Positions 19,801 through 28,211 of a DNA stretch of 55,551 nucleotides are shown here, in pieces; the stretch's first letter is position 1; the number at the start of each line of letters is the position of its first letter. Source of the stretch: Limisphaerales bacterium (lineage in GTDB: Bacteria > Verrucomicrobiota > Verrucomicrobiia > Limisphaerales > SXTU01); assembly GCA_009773355.1 (NCBI GenBank), contig WRPG01000001.1, forward strand, positions 402,526-458,076. Reading direction: 5' to 3'. Position numbers and translations under genes: made by a program. The notes beneath the pieces were generated by a model. That model was not told the DNA's origin. It ran no database searches and was given only the letters and a program-made list of their open reading frames with translations.

Positions 19801-20028
19801 ATCGCGGGCATCATCCCTATCGCCATCGGCTTCGGCGCGGGCGCGGAAAGCCGGCGGCCGATGGGCGTGTGCGTCATCGGCGGCATGGTGAGCAGCACGT
19901 TCCTGACGCTCTTCGTGGTGCCGGTGGTCTATACCGCCTTCAGCGCGGTCGCGGGGAAGTTCTCGAAACCCGCTCCCGCGACGACTCCCTCCCCTGCCCC
20001 GCCTGCGGAGGCAGTGCCGGTGAAGTAG
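16804..20028 (+). CDS. RND multidrug efflux inner-membrane pump (HAE1/AcrB type)
   Basis: A 1,074-residue proton-driven exporter of the hydrophobe/amphiphile type. It has the usual 12 membrane spans and two large periplasmic loops. TM1 follows MILPQISIRRPVLTTMMSLA. The proton-relay aspartates are in IGVVVDDAIVVLENIYRHIE (residues about 395-415), and the essential lysine is in GLVTKNAILLVEFANQ (about 955). The family C-terminal hairpin GAESRRPMGVCVIGGMVSS is present, and length is normal. It starts at GTG, with no Shine-Dalgarno site and an inverted repeat directly upstream. Its adaptor is two genes back. The substrate cannot be told from sequence. Confidence 0.95.
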   Translation: MILPQISIRRPVLTTMMSLALILFGLIALDRLPVRELPDIDPPIVSVTTVYPGANAAVVETEVTERLEEEINNIEGIKTLTSQSREEVSTITIEFDLSRDVDLSAQDVRDRVSRVRGKLPQTIKEPIVAKQDADALAVIWIGVNSAVYSPLELTQLAEKQIKNRLQTIRGVSNVIIGGEQRFAIRLWLDSEKMAAHQITVLDVDRALKQQNVELPSGRVENLDREMTIQTRGELKSPAEFNDLVVKNDGVKIVRLRDIGEAKSGVENERTIARNNGRPCIFLGIVKQSKANTVEVARGVKEEVARIREVIPPGIEMVFNYDESIFVEASISEVWDTLGVAFVLVVLLIWVFLGSARSTLIPAVAIPVSIIGTFAILSAFGYSVNMLTMLALVLAIGVVVDDAIVVLENIYRHIEAGMSPLEAAKKGMDEISFAVITITLSLIVVFLPLAFLKGATGRLFIEFAVAVCGSVAVSAFVALSLSPMLAARVLKPISADHKKVFFLRWFDAVLGWFTRLYGAILRGMVRLAAAVLRPFVAVGWFGRAVAFVGTLAALGAMMWALNVPLLGKLEGEFLPEEDKGRLLCFVRTPEGSTSEYTERQVREMETMLKETPEVQAFGAVIAFSMTGAPGQANSAIVFVRLKDRKERTRNVREIVNGPGGLRMKFFNEVEGAIAVPNIPSAIGRGLGAKFQLVLQAQDLETLDAFTADVLGQLRSSGYLLNAWSSFEVTKPELRLDIDRNRAAALGVSIEDVSRTMQILFGGLDLSRVKLDGKQYQVITQLQRSSRLTPQDLDRLYVRNRDGQLIQLSSIVRREAGSSPNVIEHYNRMRSTTISASLNNVPLGTAIERVETMLATNKPPGVLHAWTGESKEFKDAWKEFLVVLVLALIITYMVLAAQFESFLHPLTVLLSIPLAGVGALGLLWLVDYLGKTGVIPLVPAMNINLFSLIGFVLLVGLVTKNAILLVEFANQEVEKGVDPREAIVNAGTVRLRPILMTALSTIAGIIPIAIGFGAGAESRRPMGVCVIGGMVSSTFLTLFVVPVVYTAFSAVAGKFSKPAPATTPSPAPPAEAVPVK

Positions 20029-20077
20029 CGCCCGCAGGACTGCGCCTGATTCCGCCCGGCACGCCGGACGAAGGCGG

Positions 20078-21451
20078 TCATTCCCGCCAGACAATTCTTC
20101 CCCCGACCACCGTGGCCGAAGCCCGGCCCTTCAGCGTCCAGCCGTAGAAGGGGTTGTTCTGCGATTTGCTGGCGGTGTCTTTGCGCTCGAACACCCACTC
20201 GCGGTCGGGATCGAAAACCGTGATGTCCGCGTCCGCGCCGGGGCTGAGGGTGCCCTTCTTGAGGCGCAGCAGCTTGGCGGGGGCAACGGTGTATTTCTCG
20301 ATGACGGCGGCGAGGCCCAGGCGCTTGGCGTGGTAAAGCTGCATGAGGGCGAGCGCGAGTTCGTTCTCCAGCCCGGTGATGCCGAAGGGCGCGTAGTCGA
20401 ATTCGACCTCCTTCTCGTAGTTGCAGTGCGGCGCGTGGTCGCTGGCGAGGATTTCCAGGGTGCCGTCGGCGAGTGCTTCGAGAATCGCCTCGCGGTCGGC
20501 GGCGGAGCGCAGCGGCGGGTTCATCTTGAAGTTCGTGTCGTAGGCGGGCCACGTCGGGCGCGCGTAGCCGCCATCGCCGTAACCGAAGATGGCTTTGCCG
20601 TCGGCGACCCAGAATTTCTCGCTGCCGGCAATCGCCGCGTCCGTGAGCGTGAAGTGGTGGCAGCATGCCTCGCCGGAGATGGGCACGCCTCGCGACTTGG
20701 CCTCGCGCAGGAGCCGCACGCTGCCCGCCGTGCCGAGATGCTGGCAGTGGACGTGTGCACCGGTGAGTTCGGCCAGCAGAATGTTCCGCGCGACAATGGC
20801 GTCCTCGCCCGCCGACGGCCAGCCGCGCAGGCCCAGCACCGTGCTCCAGTAGCCCTCGTGCATCACGCCGTCGGTCACGAGCGGGTAATCCTGGCAGTGG
20901 TCCATGATGGGCAGGTCGAACATCTTCGCGTATTCGAGCGCGCGGCGCATCAGCTCGTTGTTCTGCACGCAGTGGCCGTCGTCCGTGATGGCCACCACAC
21001 CCGCGCCCTTGAGCGAGCCGATGGGCGCGAGTTCCTCACCCGCGATGCCCTTGGTGATGGCGCCGGTCACATACACATTCACCACCGCGTCGCGCACGGC
21101 CTTCTCGCGCACGAGCGCGACCTGCCCGGCGTTGTCAATGGAGGGCGACGTGTTCGGCATGCACACGATGCTGGTGAAGCCGCCGCGCGCCGCCGCCTTC
21201 GTGCCGGTCGCCAGCGTCTCCTTCGCCGATTGTCCCGGCTCGCGCAGATGGACATGCAAATCAATCAGGCCGGGACAGACCACCTTGCCGCGCGCGTCGA
21301 GTTCCTCGGTGACGACGCCGGCGGGAATCTTTCGCCGCGCGTCCGGGCCGACGACGGCGATCTCCCCGTCGAGCACCAGCACATCTGCGGGGGCATCGAG
21401 CTTGTTGGCGGGGTCAATCACACGGCCACCGGCGACGAGGAGCGCTTTCAT
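20078..21451 (-). CDS. pyrC: Dihydroorotase
   Basis: A 457-residue zinc amidohydrolase that interconverts carbamoyl-aspartate and dihydroorotate in pyrimidine synthesis. Metal ligands are clear: DLHVHLREPG (residues about 63-72), MDHCQD (about 184), QHLGTAGSVRLL (about 239), and SDHAPH with the catalytic Asp (about 313). PNTSPSIDN and the C-terminal GADADITVFDP are also typical. It is a class I dihydroorotase (about 425-460 residues, as in Gram-positive pyrC) rather than the E. coli type. The inactive pyrC-like paralogue found with some pyrB genes lacks these ligands, so this copy should be active. No pyrB is adjacent. It converges on the RND pump with a 49-nt gap. Confidence 0.95.
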   Translation of the reverse strand: MKALLVAGGRVIDPANKLDAPADVLVLDGEIAVVGPDARRKIPAGVVTEELDARGKVVCPGLIDLHVHLREPGQSAKETLATGTKAAARGGFTSIVCMPNTSPSIDNAGQVALVREKAVRDAVVNVYVTGAITKGIAGEELAPIGSLKGAGVVAITDDGHCVQNNELMRRALEYAKMFDLPIMDHCQDYPLVTDGVMHEGYWSTVLGLRGWPSAGEDAIVARNILLAELTGAHVHCQHLGTAGSVRLLREAKSRGVPISGEACCHHFTLTDAAIAGSEKFWVADGKAIFGYGDGGYARPTWPAYDTNFKMNPPLRSAADREAILEALADGTLEILASDHAPHCNYEKEVEFDYAPFGITGLENELALALMQLYHAKRLGLAAVIEKYTVAPAKLLRLKKGTLSPGADADITVFDPDREWVFERKDTASKSQNNPFYGWTLKGRASATVVGGRIVWRE

Positions 21452-21478
21452 GCGGCGCGGAGGTTAGCCGCCGATGAA

Positions 21479-21506
21479 TTGACAGGGCAAGCCCGCTCGG
21501 TAGAGT
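21479..21506 (+). promoter_or_regulatory. Sigma-70-type promoter for the tRNA pair
   Basis: TTGACA (21479-21484), a 16-nt spacer and TAGAGT (21501-21506) lie 12 nt before the first tRNA. The -35 box is a perfect match to consensus and the -10 matches 4 of 6. It starts 27 nt upstream of the divergent pyrC start codon. Confidence 0.7.
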
Positions 21507-21517
21507 CGCGGCGGATT

Positions 21518-21591
21518 GCGGGTGTAGCTCAATGGTAGAGCTCCAGTCTTCCAAACTGGCCACGAGGGTTCGATTCCCTTCACCCGCTCCA
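21518..21591 (+). tRNA. tRNA-Gly (TCC anticodon)
   Basis: GCGGGTG pairs with CACCCGC as acceptor stem. The anticodon stem CCAGT/ACTGG encloses CTTCCAA, giving anticodon TCC. The T-arm is present as GAGGGTTCGATTCCCTT, and CCA is encoded (21589-21591). The 71-nt body folds normally. It is four nt from the next tRNA. Confidence 0.97.
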
Positions 21592-21595
21592 GGTT

Positions 21596-21672
21596 GCGCG
21601 AGTAGCTCAATTGGATAGAGCGTCGGTCTCCGAAGCCGAAGGTTGTGGGTTCGACCCCCGCCTCGCGCACCA
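21596..21672 (+). tRNA. tRNA-Arg (CCG anticodon)
   Basis: GCGCGAG pairs with CTCGCGC. The anticodon stem TCGGT/GCCGA encloses CTCCGAA, giving anticodon CCG, which reads CGG. The T-arm is GTGGGTTCGACCCCCGC, and CCA is encoded (21670-21672). It is cotranscribed with tRNA-Gly. The 224 nt between this tRNA and the barrel gene show no gene. Confidence 0.97.
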
Positions 21673-21896
21673 TGTCTTTTTTGGAGATTTTCACAGCAGG
21701 TTGGCTTTTGGGGACAGTCTCGGCGTGAAAACCAGGGCGGGCGGAGTCGGGCATCCGGCCAAAGCCGCAAACTCGACGGCCGATGCCGAGGGTTCGCAGG
21801 ACGCCTTGGCTCACAGTTCCTCGACCGGGATTGGGTCGGGATACCTGGGATTCTCCGCCTTGAGGCAGGGACCGCCGTCGTGCGAGGCGCAGCAAG

Positions 21897-22967
21897 TCAG
21901 AAGCGGTAGGCGATGCCCGCCGCCAAGCCAACACCTTCAGAAAGGCTGATCTCACCCGAACGGGTCGGGCCGTTGTGGCGGATGGAATCCGTGAGCAGGT
22001 GGCGGACTTCGACGTGCGCGTCCCAATGCTCGCCCAGCCGGCGGTTGACGCGCAGCGAGCTGAAGAGGCCCGCCCAGAGGTGCGCGGCGGACGAACGCCC
22101 GCTCTGATTGATGACCGGCGTGGCCGGGTCCGCCACGGTGATCTGTTCGGCGAAGCTCAGTTGCGAAAAACCCACGCCCAGGGCGAGGCCGGCCTGCACG
22201 CCGATCTGCCAGTTGCGATTCGGCTCCCAGTTCAGCGCCGGGGCCACGCGGAACTGCAACGCGTGGAAGTCAAGCTGCCGCCGGCCCGCGACCGCGGCGG
22301 CGACCGTGGCCTGCGTGCGCGTGGGCGTGCTGCCGGACAGCGCGCCAAACGGAACCGGCGTGAACGAACCGTCAAACGGAGCGCCCGGCGGCAGCGCGAC
22401 GCCGCCGAGGCCGAACGTGTCCGTGATCAGGTCCACGGTCGAGCCGGGCGCGCCGTTCCGCTCCCAGTGGAAAAAGTGGTAGGCGGCGGCCAGTTCCCAG
22501 CTCGCCGTCCAGTTCTTCCCCGCCTTCCAGTCGTAGCGGTAAAACGTCTCCAGGCCGGGGAAGGGCTGGTTGTCCAGCGCGCGGGTGTAATCGCCGCCGT
22601 TGAGCTGGACGCTGTGCATGGCCAGCGTGCCAGCCCCCACCGCGTTGGCCACCTGCGCGTCGCTCTGGTAGCCGAAGAAGGACGTGCGCGGCTCGCCGCT
22701 CAGCACGGGGTTGCCGACAGAGTTCACGCGGTTGTAGCTGTCGTCGTAAAACCGGTCCACACGTCCGTCCGCCAGCGTGGCCGGGGCGGCGGGGGCCGCG
22801 CCGGGATTGGTCGCGCGGGTGGCGGTGAACTTGGCGTGGACCTTGAGCCAGGTGGGCACGCCGACGCCGAAGTGATGACGCGCGGCGGCTGGGATCGCCA
22901 GATCCTGCGCCCGCGCGCCGGCCTGCCACGCGCACATTCCGGCGATCAGAAGCGAAGTCTTTCTCAT
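21897..22967 (-). CDS. Outer-membrane beta-barrel protein
   Basis: A 356-residue exported protein (signal peptide MRKTSLLIAGMCAWQAGARA, cut before QDLAIPA). The mature protein is rich in alternating hydrophobic/polar strands (WTASWELAAAYHFFHWERN; LDFHALQFRVAPALNWEPNR; LWAGLFSSLRVNRRLGEHWD) and ends with phenylalanine (GLAAGIAYRF), the usual BAM recognition end. This suggests a barrel of roughly 10-14 strands. I do not recognise a specific family. It is the last gene of the 29.6-kb leftward gene run, 19 nt after the repeat protein, so it may be the outer-membrane partner or exit channel of that locus; this is inference. Confidence 0.75.
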   Translation of the reverse strand: MRKTSLLIAGMCAWQAGARAQDLAIPAAARHHFGVGVPTWLKVHAKFTATRATNPGAAPAAPATLADGRVDRFYDDSYNRVNSVGNPVLSGEPRTSFFGYQSDAQVANAVGAGTLAMHSVQLNGGDYTRALDNQPFPGLETFYRYDWKAGKNWTASWELAAAYHFFHWERNGAPGSTVDLITDTFGLGGVALPPGAPFDGSFTPVPFGALSGSTPTRTQATVAAAVAGRRQLDFHALQFRVAPALNWEPNRNWQIGVQAGLALGVGFSQLSFAEQITVADPATPVINQSGRSSAAHLWAGLFSSLRVNRRLGEHWDAHVEVRHLLTDSIRHNGPTRSGEISLSEGVGLAAGIAYRF

Positions 22968-22986
22968 GCGTTGGCGGCAGGTGGCA

Positions 22987-25900
22987 TCAGCGGTCGGTCA
23001 CGACCCGGTAAAAGCGCACCGGGCCGGGCGGCGTGTCCGTGTTGGGCGGGCCGTCGTCCATCCAGTGAACGATGAACCCCGTGCCCGTTATGACCACGGG
23101 CGAGGTCTTCCAGACCGGGCCGGCGACCTCCTGATACTGCACGTAGTAGAGCTGCCCCGCCCGCGTGGGGAACTGCACGTAGTTCTTCGTCAGGCCGTCC
23201 GGCGCGAAGCCGCGGCGCGGCGCGACCGCCGACATCACGGCGTTCGTCGGCGCGGCGGTGGCGCGCTGCTGGTTGAGCAGCTCAAGCTTCAGCCCCGGCG
23301 TGAAGGGCCGCAGGTCGCTGCTGAAATACTCCAGCTTGAGCGTCACGCTGCCGCCGGCGGCCACCGCCAGATTGTAATCAATGTAGGATCGCCCCCCGTT
23401 GGTGAGCGTGGCGTTCTGCAACGTCACCGTCGCCGGGAGGTTCGTGGCGGTGATGCGCAGGGCGGTGAAGTCGAACGGCGTGTTGTTCTGCACGCGGACC
23501 TTCTGCTCGTAGAGGCTGGTCTGGAGGTTGAACAACGGCGCGGCGAATGTTGCATCGTAGGCGTTGCTGTTCGTGGTCGTGGTCAGGAGCGGCTGATAGA
23601 CGATGACCGGCACGGTGATGAGTTCCGTGGTGCCGTCGCTGTAGCGCGCCAGCACGGTGACGGTCGAGCGGTTCGTCGAGCCGTCCTGCCCGCCGACCGG
23701 CTGCACGCGCACGACGTTGTTGGTCGGGTCGTAGGTGACGCCCTCTACCAGGTTGGTGTCCAACGTGACGGCCGTGGCGTTGGTGACCATCCGGCCCAGG
23801 CCGGGATTGTTAAAGCCATTCAGCGGCACTTCGAGCGAGGCTCCCCGCGCCGGGACTTCGACTTGGATGTCGAAGACGCCGTTGCCCCGGTTGGTGCGCC
23901 CGCCCTCGTCCTGCGCCACGAGCACGAGCGCGTCGTCACCGAAGTAGTTCGTGATCGAGACGTAGGCCAGGCTCTCCAGCGCGGCGTTGAGGTCAGTGAT
24001 GGGGCCGGCGAGCACGAGCGTGTTGGTGTTGGTGGAGCCGTTGGGGAACGTCAGGCCGTTGGTCACCGTCACGCCCAGCGTGCCGTTGGTCACGGTGAGC
24101 GTCAGCGTCAGCGTCGAGCTGTCCGGGTCGGCCACGCGGATGGCATTGAGGTCCGGCGCGTTCGTGGCGGAGAAGCGCAGCGCGGCACTGGAGAAGACCC
24201 GCTGCCTGCCGGGCGGCGGCGTGATGACCGGGCGGGCGGGCACACTCAGGCTCACCGTGGCGGCCGTGGAGTTCGAGGAGGCGTCCGAGGACCGGTAAGT
24301 GAAGCTGTCCACGCCGTAGAAATTCGTGTCCGGCGTGTAGGCGAAGCCGCCGTTGGCGTTGAACGTGAGCGTGCCGTGGGCCGGGTTGGTGAGCTTCGTC
24401 GCGGTCAACGGGTTGTTCTCCACGTCCGTGTCGTTGGCCAGCACGCCGGCGGCGGCCACCGTGAGCGCATCGCCCTGGCTCACCGTGTAGCTGTCGTTGC
24501 CCGCGACCGGCGTGTCGTTCACCGAAGTCACCACGATGGTGAAGGTGTTCGTGCTCTTGTCCACGCCGCCGTCTGACGTGCCGCCGTTGTCCTGGACAAC
24601 AACGGTGACGGTCGCGCTGCCGTTGGCGTTGGTGGCCGGGGTGAAGGTCATTATGCCCGCGTTGTTGATGGCCGGAGCCGAGGCAAACAACGCCGCGTTC
24701 CCCACCGTGACGGAGTAGCCCACAAGCGCCTGCACGGACTCATTGACGGGACCGGATGAGAAGGTCGCGAAGGCGCTGACGCTTTGCGCCCCCGCGTCTT
24801 CCACCACGGTCACGGTGCCCAGTGCGAACGCCACGCCCGGCGCGTCGTTCACCGGGACAACCGTGAGGGTGAGCGTGTTCGTGGACTTGTCCACGCCACC
24901 ATCGGCCGCCGCGCTGTTGTCCTGCACCACCACCGTCACCGTCACGCTGCCGTTGGCATTCGTGGCGGGCGTGAAGGTCAGCCGCCCGTCGTTGCCTATC
25001 GCCGGCTGCGCGCTGAACAGGGCGTTGCTGCTGTTGCTCACCGTATAGCCCACCAGCACCTGCGCCGACTCATTGGCCGGTCCGGCCGTGAAAGCCGCAA
25101 ACGCCGCGAGGCTCTGCGCGCCGGCATCCTCCAGCACCGCCACCACATTCGTCGGGAAACCCACGGATGGCGCGTCGTTCACCGGCGTGACCGTGATCAG
25201 GAAGCTGTTGGTCGTGCGGTCGCGACCGCCGTTCGCCGCGCCGCCGCTGTCCGAAGTGACCACCGTGACCGTGGCCGAGCCGTTGGCGTTGGTCGCCGGC
25301 GTGAACGTCAGCGTGCCGTCGGGCGCGATGGCGGGCTGCACGCTGAACAGCAGCGAGTTGTCGCCGGCCACCTGATGCGTGGGCGTCTGCCCCGCCTCAT
25401 CCGCCGGGCCGGGAACGAAGCTCGTCACAAAGCCGGCCCGGGTTTGTGCGCCGGCATCCTCCAACACGGTCACGTTCCCGGCCAGGGCCGCAGTCGGCTG
25501 GTCGTTCACGGGAGCCACGGTGATGACAAAGGTGTTGGTTGCCCTGTCCATGCCGCTGTCGCCCGTGCCGCCACTGTCCTGCACCATGACCGTGATTGTG
25601 GCCGAGCCGTTGGCGTTGGTCGCGGGTGTGAAGGTGAGCCGGCCCGCGACGTCAATCGCCGGCTGCACGCTGAACAGGGCGTTGCTGCCATTGCTCACCG
25701 TGTAGCCCACCAGCGTCTGCGCTGACTCATTCGTCGGGCCGGCGGTGAAGGTGGCGAAGCCCGCGACGCCCTGCGCGCCCGCGTCTTCGAGCACCACCAC
25801 TTCATTGGTCGAGAAGGCCACTGCCGGCGCGTCGTTGACGGCAGTCACCGTGAGAGTCACCGCCGTCGGCTCGGAGGCGACGAGGCTGTTCGTGGCCTGG

Positions 25901-26772
25901 TAGGTGAAGGTGTCCGTGCCATTGAAGTTGGTCGCCGCCAGGTAGCTGAAGGAGCCGTTGGCGTTGAGCGTGACCGTGCCGTTCGTGGGCGCGTCCACCA
26001 ACCGCACGCCGAGGCCCACGCCCACGTCATTCGTCAGCACGCCGGCACTGGCGATCACGGTCAGCAATCGGTCCTCGCTCACCGAATAGCTGTCCGGCGC
26101 GGTGCTGAAGGGCACCACGGTCAACGTGAAGGTGTTCGTCGCCTTGTCGGCGCCGCCGTTCGCCACTCCGCCGCTGTCCTGCACCACGACCGTCACCGTG
26201 GCCACGCCCTCGGTGCCCGCCGCCGGCGTGAAGGTGAGCGTGCCGCCGGGCGCGATGGCCGGCGTCACGCTGAAGAGCGCGGCGTTGTCCGAGGAAAGCG
26301 TGTAGGCGGGCGTCTGGGCCGACTCGTCCGCCGGCCCCGCCGTGAACGTGGCAAAGCCCGTGACCGTCCGCGCGCCGGTGTCCTTCACCGCGATCACGTT
26401 GTTCGTGGCGAAGGCCACGGAAGGCGCGTCGTTCACCGCCGTCACCGCGATGCTGAAAGTGTTGGTGAACCTGTCCACGCCGCCGCCGCTTGTGCCGCCG
26501 CTGTCCTGGAGAACCACGGTCACCGCCGCCAAGCCGTTCGCGTTGGCCGCCGGCGTGAACGTCAGCGTGCCATTGGCCGCCAGCGCGGGCTGGACACTGA
26601 AGAGCGCGGCGTTGTCCGCCGTGAGCGTGTAGGCCGCCGTCTGCGCCGACTCGTCCGCCGGTCCCGCCGTGAACGTGCCGAAGCCCGGGACACTCTGCGC
26701 CCCCGCGTCCTCCAGCACGGTCACGGTGCCCATCGCGTGGCTCACCGAGGGCTGGTCGTTCACCGCCGTCAC
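22987..26772 (-). CDS. Cadherin/Ig-like tandem-repeat surface protein, C-terminal fragment
   Basis: A 1,261-residue fragment of a longer gene. It has six units of about 107 residues, each marked by VLEDAGAQ, TAGPADESAQ, ALFSVQPAI, LTFTPATNANGSATVTV and VNDAPS. Two Big_9/VCBS-type domains (DSYSVSEDRLLTVIASAGVL; DSYTVSQGDALTVAAAGVLA) separate some of them. The C-terminal part (SYIDYNLAVAAGGSVTLKLE to the end YVQYQEVAGPVW) is a different beta domain. Its frame opens with GTG overlapping the stop of the preceding fragment (GTGA) and has no signal peptide. A single inserted G at about 26775 would restore the frame, so 22987-28201 is best read as one gene with two frameshifts. Likely a cell-surface adhesin or stalk. 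Confidence 0.8.
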   Translation of the reverse strand: MTAVNDQPSVSHAMGTVTVLEDAGAQSVPGFGTFTAGPADESAQTAAYTLTADNAALFSVQPALAANGTLTFTPAANANGLAAVTVVLQDSGGTSGGGVDRFTNTFSIAVTAVNDAPSVAFATNNVIAVKDTGARTVTGFATFTAGPADESAQTPAYTLSSDNAALFSVTPAIAPGGTLTFTPAAGTEGVATVTVVVQDSGGVANGGADKATNTFTLTVVPFSTAPDSYSVSEDRLLTVIASAGVLTNDVGVGLGVRLVDAPTNGTVTLNANGSFSYLAATNFNGTDTFTYQATNSLVASEPTAVTLTVTAVNDAPAVAFSTNEVVVLEDAGAQGVAGFATFTAGPTNESAQTLVGYTVSNGSNALFSVQPAIDVAGRLTFTPATNANGSATITVMVQDSGGTGDSGMDRATNTFVITVAPVNDQPTAALAGNVTVLEDAGAQTRAGFVTSFVPGPADEAGQTPTHQVAGDNSLLFSVQPAIAPDGTLTFTPATNANGSATVTVVTSDSGGAANGGRDRTTNSFLITVTPVNDAPSVGFPTNVVAVLEDAGAQSLAAFAAFTAGPANESAQVLVGYTVSNSSNALFSAQPAIGNDGRLTFTPATNANGSVTVTVVVQDNSAAADGGVDKSTNTLTLTVVPVNDAPGVAFALGTVTVVEDAGAQSVSAFATFSSGPVNESVQALVGYSVTVGNAALFASAPAINNAGIMTFTPATNANGSATVTVVVQDNGGTSDGGVDKSTNTFTIVVTSVNDTPVAGNDSYTVSQGDALTVAAAGVLANDTDVENNPLTATKLTNPAHGTLTFNANGGFAYTPDTNFYGVDSFTYRSSDASSNSTAATVSLSVPARPVITPPPGRQRVFSSAALRFSATNAPDLNAIRVADPDSSTLTLTLTVTNGTLGVTVTNGLTFPNGSTNTNTLVLAGPITDLNAALESLAYVSITNYFGDDALVLVAQDEGGRTNRGNGVFDIQVEVPARGASLEVPLNGFNNPGLGRMVTNATAVTLDTNLVEGVTYDPTNNVVRVQPVGGQDGSTNRSTVTVLARYSDGTTELITVPVIVYQPLLTTTTNSNAYDATFAAPLFNLQTSLYEQKVRVQNNTPFDFTALRITATNLPATVTLQNATLTNGGRSYIDYNLAVAAGGSVTLKLEYFSSDLRPFTPGLKLELLNQQRATAAPTNAVMSAVAPRRGFAPDGLTKNYVQFPTRAGQLYYVQYQEVAGPVWKTSPVVITGTGFIVHWMDDGPPNTDTPPGPVRFYRVVTDR

Positions 26773-27098
26773 CGTGACGTGAAGCTGTTCGTGCTGCGGT
26801 CCGCGCCGCTGTTGGCCGTGCCGCCGTTGTCCGCCGTGATGACGGTCACGGTGGCCGAACCATTGGCGTTGGTGGCGGGGGTGAAGGTCAGCGTGCCGTT
26901 GGCGGCGAGCGCGGGCTGGACGCTGAAGAGCGCGGCGTTGTCCGCCGTGAGCGTGTAGGCGGGCGTCTGCGCCGACTCGTCCGCCGGGCCGGCGTTGAAC
27001 ACGGCGAAGCCCGGGACACTCTGCGCCCCCGCGTCCTCCAGCACGGTCACGGTGCCCATCGCGTGGCTCACCGAGGGCTGGTCGTTCACCGCCGTCAC
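26769..27098 (-). CDS. Cadherin/Ig-like repeat protein, middle fragment (one unit)
   Basis: A 109-residue open stretch that holds one complete repeat unit (VTVLEDAGAQSVPGF to TVITADNGGTANSGADRSTN) and then ends in a frameshifted stop. Its first 31 residues are identical to those of the next fragment, and its DNA there is nearly identical too, which points to recent unit duplication. It is not a gene by itself. Both of its ends fall at the same motif position, just before VTAVNDQPS. Confidence 0.75.
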   Translation of the reverse strand: MTAVNDQPSVSHAMGTVTVLEDAGAQSVPGFAVFNAGPADESAQTPAYTLTADNAALFSVQPALAANGTLTFTPATNANGSATVTVITADNGGTANSGADRSTNSFTSR

Positions 27099-28201
27099 CG
27101 TGACACGGTGGCCGAGCCGTTGGCGTTGGTCGCCGGGGTGAAGGTCAGCGTGCCGTTGGCGGCGAGCGCGGGCTGGACGCTAAAGAGCGACGTGTTGTCC
27201 GCCGTGAGTGTGTAGGCCGGCGTCTGGGTGGACTCGTCCGCCGGGCCGGCAGTGAAGGCGGTGAAGCCCGAAACCGCCCGCGCGCCGGAATCCTCGAGCA
27301 CGACGACGTGGTTCGTGGCATGGGCCGCCGAGGGCTGGTCGTTCACTGCGGTCAGGGTGAGAGTGAACGTGTTTGTCGTGCGGTCTCCGCCGCCGTTCGC
27401 CGTGCCGCCGCCGTCCACCGTGACGACCGTGACCGTGGCCAGGCCGTTCGCGTTGGTCGCGGGCGTGAAGGTCAGCGTGCCGTTGGCGGCGATGGCCGGC
27501 GGCACGCTGAAGAGCGCCGCGTTGTCCGTCGTGAGCGTGTAAGCCGGCGTCTGCGCGGACTCATCGGCCGGGCCGGCGGTGAACGTGGCAAAGCTGCTGA
27601 GGCCCTGCGCGCCGGCGTCCTCCAGCACGGTGACGTTGCTGGCGAGCGAAACCACCGGCGCGTCGTTCACCGCCGTCACGACGATGGCAAACGTGTTCGT
27701 CGCCACGTCCACGCCGTCGGCGCGCACGACGACGGTGACGAGCGCGCTGCCATTCGCGTTGGTGGCGGTCGTGAAGCTGAGGGAGCGGTTGGTGGCGATG
27801 GCGGGCGGGGCGAGGAACAACGCGGGGTTGTCGTTCGACAACTGGTAGGTGGGCGGCTGCGCCGGTTCGCCGGCCTGGCCCGGATCGAAGACGGCGTAGG
27901 TGGCGCGCGTCTGCGGCCCCGCATCCTCCAGCACCGTGACCGTGCCCTGCGGGAAGAACACGGTCGGCACGGGGCTGGGAATCGTCGCGCCGAGGAAGCC
28001 CGTGTCCAGCGTGAACGCGCCGCCGGCCGAGCGCGGCGCGGCCTCCGGCTGGCCCACGGTGCTGAACAGGCCAAACTGCCCCCCCGCGCTCGCCCCCCCG
28101 CCACCGGGAATGCGCGTGCGGGTGAGATCGAGGGTCTGGGCCGCCGCAGGGCCGGCCAGCGCCACCAGGCAGAGCAACCAGATGGGGAGCGCGCGCTTCA
28201 C
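27095..28201 (-). CDS. Cadherin/Ig-like repeat protein, N-terminal fragment with signal peptide
   Basis: A 368-residue fragment that begins the repeat protein. The signal peptide is MKRALPIWLLCLVALAGPAA (cut near AQT). Residues about 22-75 are a beta-rich leader (RIPGGGGASAGGQFGLFSTV, a pattern I have seen at the start of other verrucomicrobial exported proteins). Three repeat units follow. It ends in LTFTPATNANGSATV then SR-stop, where about 23 residues of the usual unit plus 1 nt are missing. It starts 10 nt after the MORN lipoprotein gene, inside the operon. If frame-corrected, the whole protein would be about 1,740 residues with ten VLEDAGAQ units. Confidence 0.8.
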   Translation of the reverse strand: MKRALPIWLLCLVALAGPAAAQTLDLTRTRIPGGGGASAGGQFGLFSTVGQPEAAPRSAGGAFTLDTGFLGATIPSPVPTVFFPQGTVTVLEDAGPQTRATYAVFDPGQAGEPAQPPTYQLSNDNPALFLAPPAIATNRSLSFTTATNANGSALVTVVVRADGVDVATNTFAIVVTAVNDAPVVSLASNVTVLEDAGAQGLSSFATFTAGPADESAQTPAYTLTTDNAALFSVPPAIAANGTLTFTPATNANGLATVTVVTVDGGGTANGGGDRTTNTFTLTLTAVNDQPSAAHATNHVVVLEDSGARAVSGFTAFTAGPADESTQTPAYTLTADNTSLFSVQPALAANGTLTFTPATNANGSATVSR

Positions 28202-28211
28202 GGGGCGGAAG

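Noticed and set aside
21414-21955. Two leftward open frames opposite the tRNA pair (peptides such as VEPTTFGFGDRRSIQ)
   Set aside because: They are translations of the antisense strand of tRNA-Gly and tRNA-Arg, a well-known false annotation.
22987-28201. CRISPR-like regular repeats
   Set aside because: The period of about 321 nt is a protein-level repeat with drifting codons, not short direct repeats with unique spacers. The Kelch genes were dismissed for the same reason.
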